A stretch of DNA of 46,160 bases from Sphingomonadales bacterium. Its GTDB lineage: Bacteria > Bacteroidota > Bacteroidia > Flavobacteriales_D > Crocinitomicaceae. Shown in pieces: positions 37,277-45,189 of this stretch. Below the pieces are notes generated by a model, which did no database searches, was not told where the DNA came from, and worked only from the letters and a program-made list of their open reading frames with translations. The DNA lies in contig VHBC01000016.1 in NCBI GenBank assembly GCA_016872115.1, positions 1 through 46,160 on the forward strand, given 5' to 3'. Numbering within the stretch: position 1 is the stretch's first letter; every line of letters begins with the position of its first letter. A program made the translations under genes and the position numbers.

Positions 37277-38992
37277 ATGAAACACGCGCTGCTCTTTTGC
37301 TTGGTCTGCTGTGGTTTTTTAAAAGCCATAGCTCAGAGTGTGCCAATCATTGAGCAAAACGGCGCCAAATTCTACCAATACACCATCCAAGAAGGGCAAA
37401 CGCTCAATGCGCTTCAAGAACTGTTTTCGACAGATATTGATCAATTGTTGCAGCTCAACCCTGGCCTCGAAAGAGGCGTCATTGCCGGCGAGCAGCTGCT
37501 CATTCCTGTTAAGCGCGGAACCATCAACCACAAAGTTCAAGCACAACAAACGCTATCCGCAATTTCGCGCCTATATGAAACTCCCCTCGATTCACTTTAT
37601 CTCTGGAATCCGAGCGCTAAAGCTGGTCTGAAAGTAGGTCAAATTGTGCGCATTCAAAATATCGTTTTACCTTTTGATTTGGCCCAGCCCCTTCAAATAC
37701 CGGTTCCAGCGGTTGTCAACGCGCCCAAACTCACAGATTCCATCGTAAAGCATACTGTTCTAGAAAAAGAAAACCTCTACGCCATTTCAAAGCGATATAT
37801 GGTTTCGGTTGATACTTTAATGGCAATCAATCACTTAAGTAGTTCAAGAGTCAGTCCTGGTCAACAAATTTTGGTTCCCGTAAAGCAAGCCCCCAAGCCC
37901 CCTGTAGCCGCACCAAAAATTCCTGCACCAATACCCCCACAAATCACCAAATTTATTTTTCCTGTTCAGACCAAAGAAAGCTATAACATTGCTGTTTTTC
38001 TACCTTTTCAACTAGACTCTGCAGCTGCCAATAACCGTTTTATCTCAAGCGCTGCACTCGATTACTATATGGGCCTCAAATTGGCACTAGACACCCTTAA
38101 ACAGCGCGGGCTTCAAGCAAAAGTATTTGTCTACGACGACAACTCCCTCAAACCTAGCCTCGACCAAATCTTGCAAAGTCCGGAGCTCAAAACAATAGAC
38201 CTGATTTTTTCACCTCTGCAAGAGAAACAAGCACGCACCGTAGCTTCTTTTGCGCTGCAACAACATATTCCGGTTGTTTTTCCGGTCCAAATGCCTGCGT
38301 CAATTGTCCAGATGGCTCCTAATTTTATAGCTTACACAACACCTGACCAAGTTCTCGTAGAAAATTTAGCCAAGCACATCCATCAATATTATCAAGGTCA
38401 TACAGTCATCCTTATCAACAGTCCGCTAGAGCCTGATGAACGCCTTGAGCAACAATTTAAAACCGCATTTAGTGCTGTTTCTACCGCGCAGTCCAAACTT
38501 AAACTTCAAGAAGCTACCTGGACAACTTACAATAAATTCAAAACCATTGGTGCTCCTCAATTGGTCGTGAGTTTCAGTTCAAATCGGGCCAAGGTGGCTG
38601 CACTGCTCAAAGCTGCTGTTGCCGACAGTATGCTGCTCGTTGCAGGACATAAAGATTGGCTCGATTACAAAGAACTCGATGCCCCTGAGATCCGAAATCA
38701 ACCATTTTTAGTTGCCTTGCCGAGTTATTTCAATTACCACGATCCGCAAATCATCACTTTTCACAAAACCTACCGCAAACGCTACAGCGCAGACCTCAGC
38801 AAAATGGCGTGTCTGGGCTACGACCTCACCTTAAATGTGGGCATGCACTTACTTGGCAACACGCAGCTGCAAAAAGGATTAATCAGCAATTTGCAACTCA
38901 AAACCAGCGCCAATTCCCTCTTCATTGAAAATAATGCCGGGGTTGTTGTATGGTATCAAAATGCCCAATTGTTAGTTCCCCAACATGAATAA
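37277..38992 (+). CDS. LysM-repeat protein with periplasmic-binding-like domain
   Basis: 571-residue exported protein. Signal peptide 1-19 (CGFLKAIAQ). Three LysM peptidoglycan-binding modules follow: about 30-77 (QYTIQEGQTLNALQELF), 80-130 (HKVQAQQTLSAIS) and about 155-205 (HTVLEKENLYAIS). A Pro/Ala linker leads to an ABC-type substrate-binding-like domain from about 235 (SYNIAVFLPFQLD, then YYMGLKLALDTL). No ABC transporter is near, so it may sense or bind rather than feed uptake. It is placed 1 nt after guaA and overlaps hemF by 8 nt. Confidence 0.82.
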   Translation: MKHALLFCLVCCGFLKAIAQSVPIIEQNGAKFYQYTIQEGQTLNALQELFSTDIDQLLQLNPGLERGVIAGEQLLIPVKRGTINHKVQAQQTLSAISRLYETPLDSLYLWNPSAKAGLKVGQIVRIQNIVLPFDLAQPLQIPVPAVVNAPKLTDSIVKHTVLEKENLYAISKRYMVSVDTLMAINHLSSSRVSPGQQILVPVKQAPKPPVAAPKIPAPIPPQITKFIFPVQTKESYNIAVFLPFQLDSAAANNRFISSAALDYYMGLKLALDTLKQRGLQAKVFVYDDNSLKPSLDQILQSPELKTIDLIFSPLQEKQARTVASFALQQHIPVVFPVQMPASIVQMAPNFIAYTTPDQVLVENLAKHIHQYYQGHTVILINSPLEPDERLEQQFKTAFSAVSTAQSKLKLQEATWTTYNKFKTIGAPQLVVSFSSNRAKVAALLKAAVADSMLLVAGHKDWLDYKELDAPEIRNQPFLVALPSYFNYHDPQIITFHKTYRKRYSADLSKMACLGYDLTLNVGMHLLGNTQLQKGLISNLQLKTSANSLFIENNAGVVVWYQNAQLLVPQHE

Positions 38993-39875
38993 AAATACCA
39001 TTGCAGAGCGCTACCGTGCGCTTCAACTCCACATTTGTGCTGCGCTCGAAAAACTTGACGGTCAGGCAAAATTTACCGAAGATACCTGGGAGCGTCAAGA
39101 GGGTGGCGGTGGCCACACCAGCACGCTTGTAGGTGGGGCCGTACTCGAAAAGGCAGGCGTTGCGTTTAGTGCCGTTCACGGCCCGGTTACCGACGCCATG
39201 AAAAAACAACTTGGTCACGAAGGAGAGGCTTTTTTTGCCACTGGTGTTTCAATTGTATTGCATCCAAAGCACCCGCGTCACCCAATCATGCACATGAACG
39301 TGCGCTACTTTGAACTCGAGGACCAAACGTATTGGTTTGGCGGCGGTATTGACCTCACCCCACATTATGTCAATCCAGATAAAGCTATTTCTTTTCATCA
39401 GTCATTAAAAGCGGTTTCTGATCGTTACAGCACTGAATTCTATCCAAAATTTAAAGAATGGGCAGACCGCTATTTCTTCTTACCCCACCGCGGAGAATCG
39501 AGAGGGGTAGGCGGTATCTTTTTTGACCAACTCGATGAAAGCTGTGGTCTCAACAAGGAGCAGCTTTTTACTTATTGCATAGATTTGGGTGAGTTGTTCC
39601 CTGTTGTTTACAACCAGCAAATTGAAGGGCAGCGCCTCAATGCACCTACAAAAGCCGAACAAGATTGGCAGGCCCTAAGACGCGGTCGTTATGTCGAGTT
39701 TAATTTACTGCATGACCGCGGCACCAAATTCGGTATTTATTCTGGTGGGCGCACAGAATCGATTTTGATGAGTATGCCACCAATGGCCAATTGGGCCTAT
39801 AACCATGAGCCCGAAGAAGGTTCTGAAGAACAAAAAACCCTGAGTTTCCTCAGGGCTATTCACGATTTTTGTTAA
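38985..39875 (+). CDS. hemF: Oxygen-dependent coproporphyrinogen III oxidase
   Basis: 296-residue cytosolic haem-synthesis enzyme that oxidatively decarboxylates coproporphyrinogen III to protoporphyrinogen IX. Family motifs include HMNVRYFEL, WFGGGIDLTP, KEWADRYFFLPHR and the C-terminal GRRTESILMSMPP type, seen here as SGGRTESILMSMPP. Use of the O2-dependent form implies aerobic growth. The end of the gene encodes a hairpin that, on the other strand, is a terminator for the convergent lipoprotein gene. Overlaps the LysM gene stop by 8 nt. Confidence 0.96.
   Translation: MNKNTIAERYRALQLHICAALEKLDGQAKFTEDTWERQEGGGGHTSTLVGGAVLEKAGVAFSAVHGPVTDAMKKQLGHEGEAFFATGVSIVLHPKHPRHPIMHMNVRYFELEDQTYWFGGGIDLTPHYVNPDKAISFHQSLKAVSDRYSTEFYPKFKEWADRYFFLPHRGESRGVGGIFFDQLDESCGLNKEQLFTYCIDLGELFPVVYNQQIEGQRLNAPTKAEQDWQALRRGRYVEFNLLHDRGTKFGIYSGGRTESILMSMPPMANWAYNHEPEEGSEEQKTLSFLRAIHDFC
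39832..39855 (-). terminator. Terminator of the lipocalin-like lipoprotein gene, embedded in hemF coding sequence
   Basis: Reverse strand stem CCCTGAG / CTCAGGG (7 bp, loop GAAA) then six T (39832-39837). It lies inside the last 15 codons of hemF, 25 nt past the stop of the reverse gene ending at 39880. Confidence 0.7.
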
Positions 39876-39879
39876 GCTA

Positions 39880-40323
39880 TTACTGTTTGGTAAGTGTCAG
39901 GTAATCGGTATCGCCACCACCGCCAGAAACATCGACTAACTTGATTTGGGTCTCGGTATACGAAATGATATCCCAGTCGTCTGAGAATTCGTCGAGTACG
40001 TTGTTTTGATTGAAATTGATATTGAAGTCGAGGTCATCGAGGTTGTCTTCATCACTGCTGTTTGAATCCGTAATGGACCAACTACCAACATAAGGGTTTG
40101 AATTACTGCTCAGTAAATCGGTTGCATTGAGGGTGCCGTCTGCTAAAAACACAAACCGATAGGTGGTATAATCAATCGTTTCGTCGTCGCCGTCGTCAAT
40201 ATAGCTGGATACAATCCAAGTTCCGTCGGTAGTGATTTTAGTAATTTGCTTTTGATTACTTTGCCATTTGCTGCAGCTTGTAATCATTACCAGCAAACTA
40301 ACGGATAGAAATATTGTTTTCAT
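39880..40323 (-). CDS. Small lipoprotein, lipocalin-like
   Basis: 147-residue exported lipoprotein: a lipobox Cys at 17 (MITSC-SKW), then a beta-rich body with a lipocalin-like opening (GTWIVSSYIDDGDDETIDYT, then YRFVFLADGTLNATD and GSWSITDSNS). Very acidic (many Asp/Glu in the middle). Function unknown; may bind a small ligand or ion. A -7 box TACTTTTG on the reverse strand (40355-40362) is upstream. Confidence 0.75.
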   Translation of the reverse strand: MKTIFLSVSLLVMITSCSKWQSNQKQITKITTDGTWIVSSYIDDGDDETIDYTTYRFVFLADGTLNATDLLSSNSNPYVGSWSITDSNSSDEDNLDDLDFNINFNQNNVLDEFSDDWDIISYTETQIKLVDVSGGGGDTDYLTLTKQ

Positions 40324-40354
40324 AACTTCTTTTTAAATTCTTGCCTTTAAGTCG

Positions 40355-40362
40355 CAAAAGTA
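40355..40362 (-). promoter_or_regulatory. -7 element of the lipocalin-like gene
   Basis: Reverse strand TACTTTTG. Leader about 30 nt to the ATG at 40323. No convincing -33 element. Confidence 0.4.
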
Positions 40363-40385
40363 GGACCAAAAGTTATCGGGTTTAG

Positions 40386-40445
40386 GTAGTTGGTATTAAA
40401 TTTAATTTAAATTAGTGCTCAACTACTCCGCAATATAAATGCGGA
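40386..40445. promoter_or_regulatory. Cluster of inverted repeats upstream of the WYL gene (candidate operator)
   Basis: Three repeats within 60 nt: arms GTAGTTG (40386-40392) / CAACTAC (40420-40426); a perfect AT-only palindrome TTAAATT-T-AATTTAA (40396-40410); and TCCGCA-N7-TGCGGA (40427-40445). The last one ends 5 nt before the -7 box of the WYL gene, where it could block RNA polymerase. Candidate binding site for the WYL protein itself (inference). Confidence 0.5.
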
Positions 40446-40450
40446 ATAAC

Positions 40451-40461
40451 TATATTTGAGC
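40451..40461 (+). promoter_or_regulatory. -7 element of the WYL regulator gene, 3 nt before the ATG
   Basis: TATATTTG (40451-40458), then AGC, then ATG at 40462. A TTG at 40456 lies inside the box and is rejected as a start. Implies a leaderless mRNA. Confidence 0.5.
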
Positions 40462-41418
40462 ATGCTTCAGCTCACTGCACAAAGCCAACGCCTGCAACTC
40501 ATCCTCGATTTTCTCAAGGAGCAAGCCTTTATGCGCGCATCTTTTATGCAAATCCAAACACACTTAGAAACCGTTTTGCCAGGTGTGGGCTTAAAACCCA
40601 TCTCCAGGCGCTCATTGGAGGCAGATCTACAAGTCTTAAGAGAAGAGGGTAAAGACCGTTTACTTCATGTGCGCGTCTCCAAAAAACATTATTACCAGCT
40701 CATTCCGGCTCCTAATGCGCTTATTTCCGAGGCTTTACAAACCAATATACTCGGTCAGATAGCGCGGCAGCTTGGTGCCAAAAGCACTGATGACAGCACC
40801 CAATTTCAGGATAAACTTGTTTTCAGTTTTTCGGCACTCAATGACGACGGCCGTTCTTACGAGTTGGCAGCTACCTGCCTGCAGGCCATTGAGCAGCAGT
40901 ATTTGTTGCAGTTTTTATACCGTGCCGCATTTGGTACTTATAAGTCAAAATTGCAGGTTGTTGCGCCTTTACAAGTTCGTTTTTACGAAGGGCGTTATTA
41001 CTTGGTAGCCTCAGTTTGGTCAGAAAAAAATAGCGCTCCCAAACAATCCATCAAAGTATTTGCTTTTGATTTAATCGAGAATTTTGTTGTGGTCCCGGCT
41101 TTGGCTGAAAAAGAAGACGGAACTGAAGGTGAGTTGCTGCATTTCTCTTGGCAGCAATTGGCCCAAGCCGTTGAGCTCAAAACTTATTTTAGACATTGTC
41201 TTGGTATTGCACGTTTCAAAGACAGTATTCCGGAGGTCATTCGGCTTAAGTTTACCGATTGGGCAATTGCGTACGTCAAGTCCAGGCGCTTACATCCGTC
41301 GCAGCGCATCGTGGTAGACAACCCCAATTATATTGTTGTTGAATTATACATTTACCGCACTTATGAGCTCTCTATGTTGTTGTCTCGTTTCCGAGACTTT
41401 GGTACAGAGGTTCGTTAG
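40462..41418 (+). CDS. WYL-domain transcriptional regulator
   Basis: 318-residue cytosolic regulator. Residues 1-75 form an N-terminal HTH-type region (LQLILDFLKEQ, then SRRSLEADLQVLREEG), as in the DeoR/YafY-like WYL proteins. The WYL region (about 140-205) contains YLLQFLYRAAF and VVAPLQVRFYEGRYYLVA; the W-Y-L triad is partly diverged. A C-terminal WCX-like segment ends at ELSMLLSRFRDFG. Family members bind nucleotides or ssDNA as ligands and often control defence or DNA-damage genes. No defence genes are seen here. Convergent with the following lipoprotein (3 nt gap). Confidence 0.85.
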   Translation: MLQLTAQSQRLQLILDFLKEQAFMRASFMQIQTHLETVLPGVGLKPISRRSLEADLQVLREEGKDRLLHVRVSKKHYYQLIPAPNALISEALQTNILGQIARQLGAKSTDDSTQFQDKLVFSFSALNDDGRSYELAATCLQAIEQQYLLQFLYRAAFGTYKSKLQVVAPLQVRFYEGRYYLVASVWSEKNSAPKQSIKVFAFDLIENFVVVPALAEKEDGTEGELLHFSWQQLAQAVELKTYFRHCLGIARFKDSIPEVIRLKFTDWAIAYVKSRRLHPSQRIVVDNPNYIVVELYIYRTYELSMLLSRFRDFGTEVR

Positions 41419-41421
41419 ATT

Positions 41422-42081
41422 TTAAAAGCCGCTCATGGTGGCGTAGGCTTTTTTGTAGCGGCGCTTTTTGAGGGTGTAAGGAAGGTTGCGTACGGCTCTG
41501 CGGCAAACTTGGCGCTGCATGTTTTCTTTGATAGAACCCATTTGGCCTTGGTTGACTTGTCCGGTGTGCCAAATTTGCTGACCCGATTTGGCATCGTATA
41601 AGCTGAGGTCTAGGTTGACTATATTTGTGATGATCATCATGTTGGAATTCATAGAATTGAACGCCATAGCCGTGGCTTCGTTGATGGGCTCTCTCACTTG
41701 GATACTGCCGTAGATAATGGCGTCTACTTTTAAGAGGCTACAGAGGTCATTGTTGGTGATGTGGGTTGCCGGATATCCAGCGCCAAATAGGATTGCGTTG
41801 ACTTCGTCTGGAGACATTAGTTCTGCGTGTAAGGCGCCGCTGCGGCTGTAATATTCGAGTTGTCTGAAGAGGCGTTGTTGGGTTTCTTCGCTTTTGATGC
41901 GGCAGAGTTCGTTGTATTTGTCTTGATTCATCCATATCTTACGCTCTATGGTAGCCGAAATGGGCATAATGGCAATACGGTTGTGATTTTGTGTCAGCTC
42001 TACTACATTTTGTGCTTCTTGGACAGAAACACACGAAACGAGTAAATAAGTCGAAATGAAAAGTAAAAATAGTTTTTTCAT
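41422..42081 (-). CDS. Lipoprotein with a TolB/CsgG/GNA1162-like core
   Basis: 219-residue exported lipoprotein with lipobox Cys at 17 (LLVSCVSV). The core (RIAIMPISATI, then LLKVDAIIYGSIQV and SGQQIWHTGQVNQG) resembles the CsgG/GNA1162-like alpha/beta fold used in outer-membrane assembly or trafficking proteins. The C-terminal 40 residues are very basic (CRRAVRNLPYTLKKRRYKK). Function unknown. Second gene after the flavin reductase on the same strand (6 nt gap). Confidence 0.7.
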   Translation of the reverse strand: MKKLFLLFISTYLLVSCVSVQEAQNVVELTQNHNRIAIMPISATIERKIWMNQDKYNELCRIKSEETQQRLFRQLEYYSRSGALHAELMSPDEVNAILFGAGYPATHITNNDLCSLLKVDAIIYGSIQVREPINEATAMAFNSMNSNMMIITNIVNLDLSLYDAKSGQQIWHTGQVNQGQMGSIKENMQRQVCRRAVRNLPYTLKKRRYKKAYATMSGF

Positions 42082-42087
42082 GATAAG

Positions 42088-42711
42088 TTATTTTTTCGGT
42101 CTTGCATACGAAAATCGTTCCAAAAGTTGTGGAAGCGCATAGCCATCGAGGCCATTAATGGCAACAACATTTCCTTTATCGAGCTGCAGCCAGTTGTCGG
42201 GGCCCAGCAATTCTTCTTCATAGAACAAAGCTTCTATGCTGGCAATCACGTGAATACAGCCGTTTTCTTCAATGAGGTATTCGTTGACGTACTTGCATAG
42301 CAATTTGATGGGGCTTCCCTTTACAAAAGGCACCGGGCAGCCACCATGATAAACGGGTTCGAGGTCTGTCATTTCAAACTCACTAACATCTTCCGGGTAG
42401 TTGGCAGAGGTGTGGTGGGCATCGGCTATTTGGTCGGTAGTGATGTGGTTGACAGAAAAGTAACCGTATTCTTTGATGTTTTTGTAAGTGTGTCGCGGCA
42501 CGGTGGTTGGGCGCAAAATAAAGCCAATGAGCGCGGGGTCACTACCTAAATGTGTGATACTCGAGAATACCGCCACATTGGTTTTACCTTCGTTGGAGAG
42601 TGTGGCAATGAGGTTTGCAGATTTATAACCGGTGCAACTGTTGATGAGGTTGAGGCGCTCAATGCGGCCCATTTTTTCGATTTCGGAGCGGTCTATTCGG
42701 ATCAATGACAT
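42088..42711 (-). CDS. Flavin reductase-like FMN-binding split-barrel protein
   Basis: 207-residue cytosolic protein of the flavin reductase/FMN-binding family. The flavin site shows SNEGKTNVAVFSSITHLGSDP and LRPTTVPRHTYKNI, followed by GYFSVNH (about 83-89). It probably reduces or binds FMN/FAD with NAD(P)H. The physiological partner is not encoded nearby. Placed upstream of the lipoprotein gene on the reverse strand, about 30 nt after the barrel-like gene. Confidence 0.85.
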   Translation of the reverse strand: MSLIRIDRSEIEKMGRIERLNLINSCTGYKSANLIATLSNEGKTNVAVFSSITHLGSDPALIGFILRPTTVPRHTYKNIKEYGYFSVNHITTDQIADAHHTSANYPEDVSEFEMTDLEPVYHGGCPVPFVKGSPIKLLCKYVNEYLIEENGCIHVIASIEALFYEEELLGPDNWLQLDKGNVVAINGLDGYALPQLLERFSYARPKK

Positions 42712-42742
42712 AAGGATTGTTTGCCTTTACAACAAGCGCAAA

Positions 42743-43288
42743 CTAGAATGGTTTGAAATTAGGGATCAAAAAGAAAAGCCCCAATTGAATACTCCAAAGC
42801 CGGTCTAGTTGGTAGTCGATGAGGGTTTGTTTTTGGTATTTGGCGCAAAGTTGCAGCGCAAAATCTCTTGAAAAAAAGTAAGTAGGGCTGAGGCCTACCT
42901 GAAAATGGATCATGTCGTCGCCGCGCAGCAAGAATTTGTCTTGCAGGAGTGGGTTGCGCAAGTGCGTAAGGCCGATACCAACAGAACCGTAAAGATAAAA
43001 TGGTGAACGCATGTTGCGGGTAATGCGCAGGAGGTCTTGGCTAACGGTGAGGTTGCCGTAGAGCAATTTGGAGTCTGAGAGTGTGACACCCCCAAAGTCC
43101 AGACCATAGCCATGGTTTTGATCCGATTTGTAAAGGCCGAGCGCGTAGCTCGCAGCGGTTTGTTCTAAACCTATTACAACACCCCCCTGAATTTGGCCAA
43201 ACCAAGCGTCCCAGCTGCGGGCAAATGCTTGGGCATAGTTTTGTTGTGTCAAGCAGAAAAGAAAGAAGACAACCAAAGTCCATTTCAT
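42743..43288 (-). CDS. Predicted outer-membrane beta-barrel protein (small)
   Basis: 181-residue exported protein, signal peptide 1-19 (FCLTQQNYAQ). The mature part alternates hydrophobic and polar residues with Gly/Tyr-rich strands (GGVVIGLEQTAASYALGLY, then SPFYLYGSVGIGLTHL) and ends in F (NFKPF), all fitting a small 8-strand barrel. No family assigned. A degenerate -7 box TACCTTTA (43293-43300, reverse strand) ends 4 nt before the ATG. Confidence 0.6.
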   Translation of the reverse strand: MKWTLVVFFLFCLTQQNYAQAFARSWDAWFGQIQGGVVIGLEQTAASYALGLYKSDQNHGYGLDFGGVTLSDSKLLYGNLTVSQDLLRITRNMRSPFYLYGSVGIGLTHLRNPLLQDKFLLRGDDMIHFQVGLSPTYFFSRDFALQLCAKYQKQTLIDYQLDRLWSIQLGLFFLIPNFKPF

Positions 43289-43398
43289 ACCTTAAAGGTA
43301 GAAAATGTGCTCGAGATATGTATTAATTTGTTGCTATCATTTCTTGAACATAAAAAACTTACGTTCATCTGCACTACTTTAGTGAAAAATTTGTCACG

Positions 43399-44694
43399 AT
43401 GATTTTATACGCTGCTATCGCTTATTCCCTTCTTCTACTTCTTTTTTTGTTTGTTATCAATAACAAGCTTAATGCCCTATCCAGCAACAATAACGAACAG
43501 CTCGTTAAAGAAATGCTGGGTGCGCAGTTCAAAGATAACCGCGAAGAATTGGCCACAGCCCTGCGCCAGAACCGCGAAGAGCTCACCGCTGGCCTCGACC
43601 GCCTGACGCTCAAACTAGAAGAAAAACTAACCCTAATTTCCGAAGGCCTCAACAAAAACGCCAAAGACAACCGCGACGAACTCACCTTGGCGCTCAAGAA
43701 CTTCTCCGAAACCATGTCCACGAAGCAAGGCGAGCTTATGAAATCTACCGAAGAAAAGCTCGAGAAAATGCGCGAAACCGTCGACGAAAAACTCCATAAA
43801 ACGCTAGAAGAACGCCTAGGCCAGTCTTTTAAGTTGGTTTCTGAGCGCCTAGAAGCCGTTCAAAAGGGCCTCGGTGAAATGCAAAACCTCGCCAGCGGCG
43901 TTGGCGACCTTAAAAAAGTACTCAGTAACGTCAAAACCCGCGGCGTGCTCGGAGAAATTCAGCTGGGTAATATCCTCGAACAAATCATGGCCCCAGAGCA
44001 ATACGCTGCCAATGTTAAGACCAAAAAAGGTTCCAATGACCACGTCGAGTTCGCCATCAAATTACCTGGCAAAGACGACCTCGGCCAAGAAGTGTATTTG
44101 CCGATAGACGCCAAGTTTCCGCAAGAAGATTACGTGCGCCTGCAAACCGCCTACGACGCCGCCGATATTGCCGGAATAGACGCCGCCAACAAAGCGCTGG
44201 CTGCAAGCATTAAGAAATTCGCCAAAGACATCCGTGACAAATACATCGACCCACCACACACCACCGATTTTGGCATCATGTTCTTACCCATCGAGGGCTT
44301 GTTTGCAGAGGTAGTGCGCCAACCAGAATTGGTGGCCACTTTGCAACGCGACTACAAAATCATTGTAACGGGCCCCACCACATTGGCCGCCATGCTCAAT
44401 AGCCTCCAAATGGGTTTCAAGACCTTGGCTATTCAAAAGCGCAGCAGCGAAGTTTGGCAAATTTTAGGCGCGGTCAAGACCGAATTCACCAAATTTGGTG
44501 TTGTTCTGGATAAAGCCCGAAAAAAAATTGGTGAAGCCGACTCCGAACTCGAAAAATTGGTCACCACCCGCACCAATCAATTGATGTCTAAGTTGCGCAA
44601 AGTCGAAGAGTTGCCCGCTGCCGAAAGCAACAAACTTTTGGACGACGCCGCAGCGCCTTTGGATATATTGGATGAGGACGCCGACGACTTATAG
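43399..44694 (+). CDS. rmuC: DNA recombination protein RmuC
   Basis: 431-residue membrane-anchored protein. A single N-terminal membrane helix (1-22) is followed by a long coiled coil (about 30-150) with internal near-repeats (DNREELATALRQN, then QNREELTAGLDRL and DNRDELTLALKNF, about 34-100). The RmuC nuclease-like domain lies at about 165-370 (GVLGEIQLGNILEQIM, then YLPIDAKFPQEDY and DFGIMFLPIEGLFAEV). Family members limit DNA inversions and are linked to DNA repair; nuclease activity is predicted. The acidic tail is DEDADDL. Confidence 0.93.
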   Translation: MILYAAIAYSLLLLLFLFVINNKLNALSSNNNEQLVKEMLGAQFKDNREELATALRQNREELTAGLDRLTLKLEEKLTLISEGLNKNAKDNRDELTLALKNFSETMSTKQGELMKSTEEKLEKMRETVDEKLHKTLEERLGQSFKLVSERLEAVQKGLGEMQNLASGVGDLKKVLSNVKTRGVLGEIQLGNILEQIMAPEQYAANVKTKKGSNDHVEFAIKLPGKDDLGQEVYLPIDAKFPQEDYVRLQTAYDAADIAGIDAANKALAASIKKFAKDIRDKYIDPPHTTDFGIMFLPIEGLFAEVVRQPELVATLQRDYKIIVTGPTTLAAMLNSLQMGFKTLAIQKRSSEVWQILGAVKTEFTKFGVVLDKARKKIGEADSELEKLVTTRTNQLMSKLRKVEELPAAESNKLLDDAAAPLDILDEDADDL

Positions 44695-44739
44695 TCAGCG
44701 ACGCAAGCTCAATTTGCTCATCTGCTCTATGCATTTTCT

Positions 44740-44747
44740 TATATTTG
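44740..44747 (+). promoter_or_regulatory. -7 element of the DUF5763-like gene
   Basis: TATATTTG, with a TTTG 23 nt upstream (44713-44716). Leader about 12 nt to the ATG at 44764. Confidence 0.5.
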
Positions 44748-44763
44748 ACTCAAACCCTATCCT

Positions 44764-45189
44764 ATGAAGCCTAGTTTCATCCTTTTCTTGTTTGCTTTTT
44801 CACTCAGCACGGCCACTTTTGGTCAATCCAAAGAAGCCCTCAATTTAGAAATAAGCAACCTCAAAGCACAGGTCCAAACCCTCGACCAAAAGAACCAAGA
44901 GTTGATCGTCAAGACGGCCACACTCCAAAAAGACATCGAATTTCTTCAGCGCCAAATCGACGAGCTCAAAGCCCAACGAATAGCCAGCCCTGTGCCTCCA
45001 GCGGCAAACGCTCCGTTACCACCAGGCTACCCATCTGCTCCTAGTACCCAACAAGCACCACCACCACCACCGGCCGCTGTCAAGACAACTGGCCAATACG
45101 GCCGCTGCCGTGCCACCACGCAGAAAGGCACGCAATGCTCTCGCAATGCCAAATCAAATGGGTATTGCTACCAGCATGGTGGGGTTTAG
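44764..45189 (+). CDS. Exported coiled-coil protein with a C-terminal Cys/His motif (DUF5763-like)
   Basis: 141-residue protein. Signal peptide 1-20 (LSTATFGQ). Residues 25-75 form a coiled coil (EALNLEISNLKAQVQTLDQ, then LQRQIDELKAQ). A Pro/Ala-rich linker (78-108) leads to a C-terminal putative zinc or disulphide module: C-x9-C-x9-C-x3-H (CRATTQKGTQC, then NGYCYQHGG). Such tails occur in DUF5763-type Bacteroidota proteins; function unknown. The last four bases overlap the convergent lipoprotein gene. Confidence 0.7.
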   Translation: MKPSFILFLFAFSLSTATFGQSKEALNLEISNLKAQVQTLDQKNQELIVKTATLQKDIEFLQRQIDELKAQRIASPVPPAANAPLPPGYPSAPSTQQAPPPPPAAVKTTGQYGRCRATTQKGTQCSRNAKSNGYCYQHGGV

